Shown here: piece after piece, positions 58,953 through 64,000 of the stretch
Position numbering within the stretch: the stretch's first letter is position 1
Layout: each line of letters starts with the position of its first letter
Assembly: GCF_947654275.1 (NCBI RefSeq)
Contig: NZ_CANTJS010000002.1
Location: 79,242-143,241 of the forward strand
Direction: 5' to 3'
Source: an uncultured Oscillibacter sp.
GTDB taxonomy: Bacteria > Bacillota > Clostridia > Oscillospirales > Oscillospiraceae
Length of the DNA: 64,000 bases
Program-made: the position numbers and the translations under genes
Notes under the pieces: generated by a model
What the model saw: the letters and a program-made list of their open reading frames with translations, nothing else
Told to the model about the DNA's origin: nothing
Databases searched by the model: none

Positions 58953-59298
58953 TCACCTATTTGCCGAACCAGACAAATTTTGTTTGGTTATACAATTCGC
59001 CCTTGTTGAAATTGTTCGATATGTTTACAGGGAGACATCCTTCCTATTTTAAAGGCATCTTCTGTCCAACGCTGGTTCCTTTCACGACTTTTACATCACA
59101 GTATTTCCAAAAATTATCCAGTATTTCCGATATTATCCTGTTTTAATGAATTATATCGCCGATTAAAATAAAGGTTAACTCAAGAATATTTGAAGACAGG
59201 CGAGTTTTATGCCGTCAGTTCCCTCAATAAAGGTTGGTCTTCTTGTTGATATAGCGAAACTGCTGTAAAAACCGCCTTACTTTTTAGGTTTTGAGGAA
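58953..59298. other. AT-rich divergent intergenic region
   Basis: This part lies between the reverse transporter promoter and the kinase promoter. It is much richer in A and T than the coding regions. A 66-codon open frame is present but has no good ribosome binding site, so I do not call it. I see no RNA gene. Confidence 0.45.
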
Positions 59299-59356
59299 TT
59301 GACATTGTTTCCCGGACATGCTACCATAAATAAAAGCATATAGGTCGAACCTATTT
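59299..59356 (+). promoter_or_regulatory. Promoter and operator of the sugar kinase operon
   Basis: TTGACA (59299-59304) and TACCAT (59322-59327) are 17 bases apart. Downstream at 59338-59356 is ATATAGGT-N3-ACCTATTT, the GntR operator with one mismatch, in the same position relative to the start as at the other two sites. The kinase start codon is 72 bases further on. Confidence 0.78.
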
Positions 59357-59428
59357 GCACACCGCGAACCAGCACATCCCGGCGCGGCCCGCGGCGCTCA
59401 AACAAGACCAGAAAGGAAGGAAGCATGT

Positions 59429-60958
59429 ATGAACGAACTGATCCTCGGCATTGACGTCGGCACCACCTCTCTGAAAGCGGCCGTTTTTGACCACAAGGGG
59501 GTCCAGCAGGCCGCCGCAGTTGTGGAGTACTCCCTTCTGACGCCGCAGCCCAATATTGTGGAAGCCCCTTGCGGCATTTATATGGATTCCATTGTCAAAT
59601 GCATGGAGGTCATCCGCTCCGGCGGTGCCGTGAACACCCAAGACATCACCGCAGTGGGCTTTTCCGTTCAGGGCGAAACGCTGTGCCTGCTGGACGGAGA
59701 CGGACAGCCGCTGAGAAATGCCATCGTCTGGATGGACAACCGGGCCGGCGATCAGGCGGAACAGCTCCGGGCCCACTTCGGAGATGAGCTGTGCTATCAG
59801 GTCACCGGACAGGTGAGCTTCGAGGCCTGCTGGCCCGCCGCCAAGCTGCTGTGGGTCAAGGAGAACGAGCCGGAGATTTTTGCGAAAACCCGGCACTTCC
59901 TTCTGCTGGAGGACTATGTGATCTACCTGCTGACAGGAAGGTTTGTGGCCGAGGGCTCCCTGCTGACCTCTACGGAATACTGGGACATCCGGACAAAGAA
60001 ATACTGGCCAGAAATGCTGGACTTCATCGGCGTTGACCCCTCCGCCCTTCCGGAAATCCGGGAATCCGGCGAACTGGTGGGGACTGTTCTGCCGGAAATG
60101 GCAGAGCTTCTGGGCATCTCCCCCAAGGCGAAAATCACCACCGGCTGTCTGGACCAAGCCGCAGGCGCCATCGGCGTGGGGAATATCTATCCCGGCATTT
60201 TCTCGGAGAACATCGGCGCGGCGCTGGCCATCTGCGTTCCCACCGCCCAGCTGACCTACGATCCCAACCGCCAGATGCCCGTTCACTACTTCGCCACACC
60301 GGACACCTACATGATGCACACCTTTACCACCGGCGGCATGTGCCTGCGCTGGTTCCGGGACGGCTTCTGCCAGCCGGAGCTTGACATCCAGAAGCTCACC
60401 GGCATCGACGCCTATGATTTGATGGGCAGGGAAGCCGACAGCGTGCCTCCTGGGGCCGACGGCTTGATCTGCCTGCCCCATCTCCAGGGCTCCATGGCCC
60501 CCGACGTGAACCTGAACGCCAAGGGTGTGTTCTACGGCGCCACCCTTCAGCACAGCAAGCCTCACTTTGTCCGGGGAATTATGGAGAGCCTGGGATACCT
60601 CATTTGCCGCAATCTGGAGGCCATTGATGCCATGGGCCTGGAGGTCAAGCAGATTCGCACCATGGGCGGCGGCTCCAAGTCCGACATCTGGAACCAAATC
60701 AAGGCGGACATCACCGGAAAGACCCTCCATGTGACCTATTCCTCTCAGGATACCGCCTGCCTGGGCGCGGCCATCCTGGCCGGAAAGGCCGCCGGCGTGT
60801 TTGAGAGCATCGAGTCCGCTGTAGATTCCATGGTTCAAATCAGGAAAACCTTCGAACCCAACCCTGCAAACCGCGCTGTCTATGACAGACAGTATCAAAT
60901 GTTCAATCTGCTGTTCAAGGCTCTGACGCCGGTCTTCAACGAGGACTCCAAGGGATAA
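59429..60958 (+). CDS. FGGY family carbohydrate kinase (xylulokinase-like)
   Basis: This is a 509-residue sugar kinase. ILGIDVGTTSLKAAVFDHKG is the N-terminal phosphate loop; AVGFSVQGETLCLLDGDG and IVWMDNRA follow. The catalytic Asp is in ITTGCLDQAAGAIGVG (about residue 237), and the C-terminal ATP-binding signature is IRTMGGGSKSDIWNQIKADI. The group phosphorylates xylulose, ribulose, gluconate, glycerol and related polyols. The shared operator indicates coexpression with the second nucleoside importer, so the sugar could be the pentose released from the imported compound. Confidence 0.87.
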   Translation: MNELILGIDVGTTSLKAAVFDHKGVQQAAAVVEYSLLTPQPNIVEAPCGIYMDSIVKCMEVIRSGGAVNTQDITAVGFSVQGETLCLLDGDGQPLRNAIVWMDNRAGDQAEQLRAHFGDELCYQVTGQVSFEACWPAAKLLWVKENEPEIFAKTRHFLLLEDYVIYLLTGRFVAEGSLLTSTEYWDIRTKKYWPEMLDFIGVDPSALPEIRESGELVGTVLPEMAELLGISPKAKITTGCLDQAAGAIGVGNIYPGIFSENIGAALAICVPTAQLTYDPNRQMPVHYFATPDTYMMHTFTTGGMCLRWFRDGFCQPELDIQKLTGIDAYDLMGREADSVPPGADGLICLPHLQGSMAPDVNLNAKGVFYGATLQHSKPHFVRGIMESLGYLICRNLEAIDAMGLEVKQIRTMGGGSKSDIWNQIKADITGKTLHVTYSSQDTACLGAAILAGKAAGVFESIESAVDSMVQIRKTFEPNPANRAVYDRQYQMFNLLFKALTPVFNEDSKG

Positions 60959-61041
60959 ATCTTTTCGTTCTGTCTGCTCCAAATTGCCGCAGAATCCTGG
61001 CCGCGGCGTTATCACAAATATGAAAACGGAGGAATTTCGGT

Positions 61042-61380
61042 ATGGAAAAACTGGGCAAAATCTTTCACCCCTCGGATGCCAAGGTCTTCATGGACGAACA
61101 GGAGCTGGTGCGGGAGTACCTGCGCACAGACAAAATTACCTTCGGCGTTTCCAGGCTGAAGCCCGGCGCAGTCGGCGGGCTGGATATCGGCCACGCGGAG
61201 GCGGACGAGGTGTTCTTCTGTATGCAGGGCCATGTTCTCTGCTACTTCCCTGAGGACGACACCTATTATGAGCTGAATCAAGGCGACGCGCTGCTGATTC
61301 CCCCCGCCACCGGTCACAAGCTCTTTAACATCGGAGACGTGGACGCGCTGATCAGCTGGAGCTGCGCACCCCATCCCTGA
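61042..61380 (+). CDS. Cupin domain protein
   Basis: This is a 112-residue single cupin. GGLDIGHAEADEVFFCMQGHVLCYF matches motif 1 (usual G-x5-HxHxxxxE-x6-G) with the first His replaced (DIGHAEADE), and GDALLIPPATGHKLFNIGD matches motif 2 (PxGxxHxxxN). It may be a sugar isomerase or a binding protein. It lies 83 bases after the kinase gene and before the TIM-barrel gene; a role in the same sugar branch is likely. Confidence 0.8.
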   Translation: MEKLGKIFHPSDAKVFMDEQELVREYLRTDKITFGVSRLKPGAVGGLDIGHAEADEVFFCMQGHVLCYFPEDDTYYELNQGDALLIPPATGHKLFNIGDVDALISWSCAPHP

Positions 61381-61456
61381 ACACGGATTCCCATACTGCT
61401 CATTCCGATGGGCAGAATTGAATTATTGTCATCATTTTGAAAGGAAGTATATGATT

Positions 61457-62125
61457 ATGAGCAAGCATCCTGAACTGATTGTCATGCTGACCCACAATGA
61501 CCGCACCGTTGAAAATGCCTATGAAATTTTTGACGCCTGCAAAGATGCCAAGGCGAAATACTGGGGCTTTAAAGAGGTGGGCATTCCTCTGGACGAGATG
61601 AAAAAGCTGTGCGCCTACATGAAGGAGTGCGGCAAAACCACGTTCCTGGAAGTGGTTGCCTACACGGAGGAGGAATGTCTGGAAGGCGCCAAAATGGCAG
61701 TGGAATGCGGCTTTGACATGCTGATGGGCACTCTTTATTTTGACTCTATCAATGACTACTGCAAGGAAAATAACCTGAAATATATGCCCTTTGTCGGCAA
61801 AATCACCGGCCGCCCCTCTGTGCTGGAGGGCACCATTGAAGGCATGATTGAAGAGGCCAACGGCCTGATTGCCAAGGGCGTTTACGGCATCGACCTGCTG
61901 GGCTACCGCTATACCGGGGACGCCGTGGAGCTGAACAAGAAGTTTGTGGCCGGCGTGAAGGCCCCCGTCTGCCTGGCGGGCAGCGTCTCCAGCTATCAGC
62001 GCCTGGACGAGGTGAAGGACGCCGATTCCTGGTCTTTCACCATCGGCGGCGCCTTCTTTGAAAACAAGTTTGACGGGACCTTTGCCGAGCAGATTGACAA
62101 GGTCGTGGATTATATGGCAAACTAA
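61457..62125 (+). CDS. TIM-barrel protein of unknown function (aldolase/epimerase-like)
   Basis: This is a 222-residue protein. ATG 61457 (MSKHPELIVMLTHNDRTVEN) is chosen because GGAAG lies nine bases upstream; ATG 61451 is too close. The alternation of strands and helices (AKYWGFKEVGIPLDEMKKLC, TTFLEVVAYTEEECLEGAKM, CGFDMLMGTLYFDSINDYC, KGVYGIDLLGYRYTGDAVEL, APVCLAGSVSSYQRLDEVKD) is that of a (beta/alpha)8 barrel, with Lys in KEVG and a C-terminal FTIGGAFFENKF that could bind phosphate. It resembles ribulose-phosphate-binding barrels, so it may be an aldolase or epimerase after the kinase step. I cannot name the reaction. Confidence 0.7.
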   Translation: MSKHPELIVMLTHNDRTVENAYEIFDACKDAKAKYWGFKEVGIPLDEMKKLCAYMKECGKTTFLEVVAYTEEECLEGAKMAVECGFDMLMGTLYFDSINDYCKENNLKYMPFVGKITGRPSVLEGTIEGMIEEANGLIAKGVYGIDLLGYRYTGDAVELNKKFVAGVKAPVCLAGSVSSYQRLDEVKDADSWSFTIGGAFFENKFDGTFAEQIDKVVDYMAN

Positions 62126-62433
62126 ACCATACCCTGTTTCTAAAGGCCGGAAAACCGGGCCAGTGAAGGCGCTCCGCTGGAAACGGCGGAACCCAGGCGG
62201 TATTCGACTCTTTTGAATACAGGCCCTATGCCCGCCAAGGGTGTTTTCAGGCTCCCCGGGTGATGTCCGGAAAGCCGACACGCTTCAGGCAAGCCCTGAA
62301 ACCGGGCGGAGGAAATTCCTTTGCCCCGTTTCAGGGCTTCTTTGGAAAGATCCCTGGAGTCCACCGCGTTTCTCCCGTCCCCGGGTCCCCAGCAGGCTGT
62401 CAAATCAGAACCGAACCGAAAGGAGTCTCCTCC
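62126..62433 (+). terminator. Intergenic region with terminator hairpin (62291-62339)
   Basis: A 17-bp stem with one mismatch pairs AAGCCCTGAAACCGGGC (62291-62307) with GCCCCGTTTCAGGGCTT (62323-62339); the loop holds a smaller hairpin, and CTTT follows. It probably ends the kinase-cupin-barrel operon. The 160 bases before it contain further short inverted repeats, but I do not recognise a riboswitch. Confidence 0.6.
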
Positions 62434-62943
62434 ATGGAACAAATCACAATTGGTCAGGCAGAAAAACTGACGTCCCCCAATCCATTTGCCCTTTTGACCG
62501 TCCAAACGCCGGAGGGCCATACCAACGTAATGGCCATTTCCTGGTGGAGCTATGCATCTAATCATCCGGCCACCGTTGTGGCCTGCCTCAGCAGCAGAGG
62601 CTATTCCGGACAGTGCATCCAGTCATCGGGAGCCTTCGGCCTCTCCGTGCCGGGCCCCCAGCTGAAGGACGCCGCCCTGCGGGCGGGGACCTGCTCCGGA
62701 CGGAATATGGATAAGGCGGCGGAATTGGGCATCCCTCTGGAGGCCTGCGGAGGCTGCTCTCAGAAAATGGTGTCCGGAAGCCGCCTTTGGATTTCCTGCA
62801 AGCTGAAGGATACGTTGGCCGTCGGCGACCACATTTTATATGTGGGAGAGGTGGAATCCCTTCTGGCCGACCCGTCGGTGGAGGGGCTCTACGCCTGGGA
62901 GGGCTATGGTCGGCTGGACACAGTCCGGCGGAACGATTGTTGA
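62434..62943 (+). CDS. Flavin reductase family protein
   Basis: This is a 169-residue FMN-binding split-barrel protein. PNPFALLTVQTPEGHTNVMAISWWSYASNHP has the usual flavin reductase opening (PxPxxLVTTxxxxGxxNxxTxSW), followed by VVACLSSRGYSGQCIQSSGAFGLSVPG and CSGRNMDKAAELGI. The C-terminus has DHILYVGEVESLLAD (usual GDHxxxxGEV). Clostridial members are short NAD(P)H:flavin reductases or flavoredoxins. ATG 62434 follows AAAGGAG by eight bases. It is separated from the island by a terminator. Confidence 0.85.
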   Translation: MEQITIGQAEKLTSPNPFALLTVQTPEGHTNVMAISWWSYASNHPATVVACLSSRGYSGQCIQSSGAFGLSVPGPQLKDAALRAGTCSGRNMDKAAELGIPLEACGGCSQKMVSGSRLWISCKLKDTLAVGDHILYVGEVESLLADPSVEGLYAWEGYGRLDTVRRNDC

Positions 62944-63022
62944 CAGGCAGGGCCGTCTTGGCGCAGTCCGCGGGCCTTTTCCTGCATGGCTGCCGGAATA
63001 ACAGCCAGACGAGGTGAGGTCC

Positions 63023-63859
63023 GTGATCCGTGAACAGTGAATTCGCCATATTTTAGAAGCGTTACAGCAAAGCGGCATCGTTTCCACCTCAGAGCTGACC
63101 AAAGCTTTGGGAATTTCCCGCTCCACCATCCGCAGGGATTTTTTTCGGGGGGGGGAGCCAGAGGAAAGGCATCTTCTTAAATGTATCTGCGGAGGCGCTG
63201 TCATGATATCACGGCCAGCTGCTGGCGATCCCCATCATTATAACCCGCAGGACCTGTGCGCCGGCGGGAAGCGCCGTGTTGCCCAGCGGGCCGCGGAGCT
63301 TGTACCGGAAAACGGAACCATTCCTCTGGATTCAGGAACCACCGTCTATGAACTGTCCAGGCAGCTTGCCCAGCGCAGAGGACTGCACGTTGCCACCAAC
63401 GATTTAATATGCGCGCTGTCCTCCAATCCGGAGATTTCCGTTTTCGTACTGGGCGGTGCACTGAGGACGGCCAACTTTTCCATGAACGGCCCGTTTACAG
63501 AAAACGTAATCCGCCAGCTCCATGCGGATGCGGTGGTTTTTTCCAGAGGCCTTATGGGCTTTTCCATGGACGAGCTGCCCACCAAGCGGCTGATGATCCG
63601 GTCTGCCCGGCAGACCGTCCTTCTCTGCTGCCATACCAAGCTTGAGTCCTCAGCCTTCGTCAGCATCTGCCCTCTCAGGGATATCGACGTCATCATAACG
63701 GAAGCTGAGACGGACCCTGGAATTCTCGTCAAACTGGAGGAACAGGGGATCAAAGTCTTTACTGCTAGAAATGCCGCCTGCCCTCATAGCTTTCCCCCCA
63801 ATATCCGTCCCATTCACAGCAAGACAGCAGGCGCCGGTGCGCGGGCTGTCCCAAAATAA
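63023..63859 (+). pseudogene. DeoR-family regulator, disrupted by an in-frame stop
   Basis: Reading from GTG 63023 gives VIREQ, then TGA (63038-63040), then IRHILEALQQSGIVSTSELT, the normal start of a DeoR HTH. A typical protein would have Arg (CGA) at the stop, so one C-to-T change would explain it. The rest is open: LGISRSTIRRD, an odd region coded by runs of seven Ts and nine Gs (around 63137-63154), GGAV, then the effector domain (RAAELVPENGTIPLDSGTTV, VATNDLI, VLGGAL). The segment before KRLMIRSARQT is shorter than in other DeoR proteins. No common start codon restores the HTH downstream of the stop. It looks like a decaying gene, unless the stop is a sequencing error. Confidence 0.7.
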
Positions 63860-63876
63860 AGATTAGGAGACACGCC

Positions 63877-64000
63877 ATGATTGATCTCACCATTAACAAG
63901 CAGGGTCTGGAGCACAACCTGAAAAAGGCCCGGGAGCAGAACATTCTCATCCCCACCATCGCCCAGATGCAGCATCCGGAGACCATCCCCGAAAAGATTC
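63877..64000 (+). CDS. Partial gene, possibly a PLP-dependent enzyme
   Basis: The window ends 41 codons into this gene. It starts MIDLTINKQGLEHNLKKA at ATG 63877, after TAGGAG, and continues NILIPTIAQMQHPETIPEKI. The IPTxAQMxxPExIPEKI wording recalls the N-terminus of some clostridial tryptophan synthase beta-like (PLP fold II) enzymes, but this is from memory of the family and too short to be firm. It lies 17 bases after the DeoR-like remnant. Confidence 0.4.
   Translation, partial: MIDLTINKQGLEHNLKKAREQNILIPTIAQMQHPETIPEKI

Noticed and set aside
58946..59146. A 66-codon open frame in the divergent intergenic region.
   Set aside because: It overlaps the promoter of the transporter operon, has no good ribosome binding site and no recognisable motif.
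62126..62290. A riboswitch before the flavin reductase gene.
   Set aside because: There are several short inverted repeats, but no consensus of tetrahydrofolate, Moco, cobalamin or FMN riboswitches is recognisable by eye.
63038..63040. Selenocysteine coded by TGA in the DeoR gene.
   Set aside because: The position is normally Arg in the HTH leader of DeoR proteins, where a selenocysteine has no sense, and no SECIS-like hairpin is obvious directly after it.
1..64000. CRISPR arrays, insertion sequences, prophage genes and rRNA genes.
   Set aside because: No regularly spaced repeats, transposase or integrase motifs, phage structural genes or rRNA sequence were seen on either strand.

Overview
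The window is a GC-rich stretch of a low-oxygen Gram-positive chromosome, most like the high-GC gut Clostridia (Oscillospiraceae-type: Flavonifractor, Lawsonibacter, Intestinimonas relatives). The reasons are strong AGGAGG ribosome binding sites with frequent GTG/TTG starts, a FeoA-FeoA-FeoB set with the Firmicute Cys-rich FeoB partner, DegV, BceAB-like and AgrCA-like proteins, FMN/Fe-S redox proteins and BMP-type nucleoside ABC importers. This assignment is an inference; there is no rRNA gene in the window.

Region 1 (1-1570) is the tail of a citrate lyase activation operon: the end of CitC and a CitX-CitG fusion. Region 2 (1860-7910) is an RNA-repair/RNA-quality locus: two overlapping WYL-domain regulators on the minus strand, and divergently a tRNA-like noncoding RNA with the architecture of a bacterial Y RNA (YrlA type), a Ro60/TROVE-like protein, the RNA ligase RtcB and an RlaP-type nucleotidyltransferase. 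Region 3 (8002-11202) is a ferrous-iron uptake operon (feoA, feoA, feoB, Cys-rich small protein) behind a promoter with DtxR-type operators. Region 4 (11390-17768) holds an AgrCA-like two-component pair facing a TraX-like membrane protein and a BceAB-like ABC transporter. Region 5 (17977-24822) holds a phosphorelay: a lone receiver, a hybrid kinase with an HPt domain, and a hybrid kinase fused to a C-terminal DegV (lipid-binding) domain. A PNPOx-fold protein and an HxlR regulator follow.

Region 6 (about 25-62.9 kb) is a large catabolic island. It has two parallel modules. Each has a GntR/UTRA regulator, a complete BMP-type nucleoside ABC importer (lipoprotein, double ATPase, two permeases), an amidohydrolase of the deaminase type, an iron-sulfur flavoprotein and, unexpectedly, a homolog of methenyltetrahydromethanopterin cyclohydrolase (Mch). 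The forward module adds a NodB/PuuE-fold hydrolase, a multi-subunit FAD/Fe-S dehydrogenase and a second amidohydrolase type. The reverse module adds a FolB-like aldolase, a RibD/DHFR-like reductase, a three-subunit molybdenum hydroxylase, a PreA-like dehydrogenase, a dihydropyrimidinase, a YgeY-like M20 peptidase and another amidohydrolase. A divergent arm (59429-62125) has a sugar kinase, a cupin and a TIM-barrel protein. The gene set points to import and anaerobic breakdown of an N-heterocyclic compound or its glycoside (purine, pterin or similar); the substrate is not known from sequence. Three promoters (49.2, 58.9 and 59.3 kb) carry the same palindrome AAATAGGT-N3-ACCTATTT just after the -10 box, including the promoter of the GntR gene at 48375-49106, so this regulator probably controls the reverse module and the kinase arm.

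The right end has a flavin reductase, a DeoR-type regulator that appears broken by an in-frame TGA, and the first 41 codons of a possible PLP-dependent enzyme. I saw no rRNA, canonical tRNA, CRISPR array, prophage or insertion sequence.
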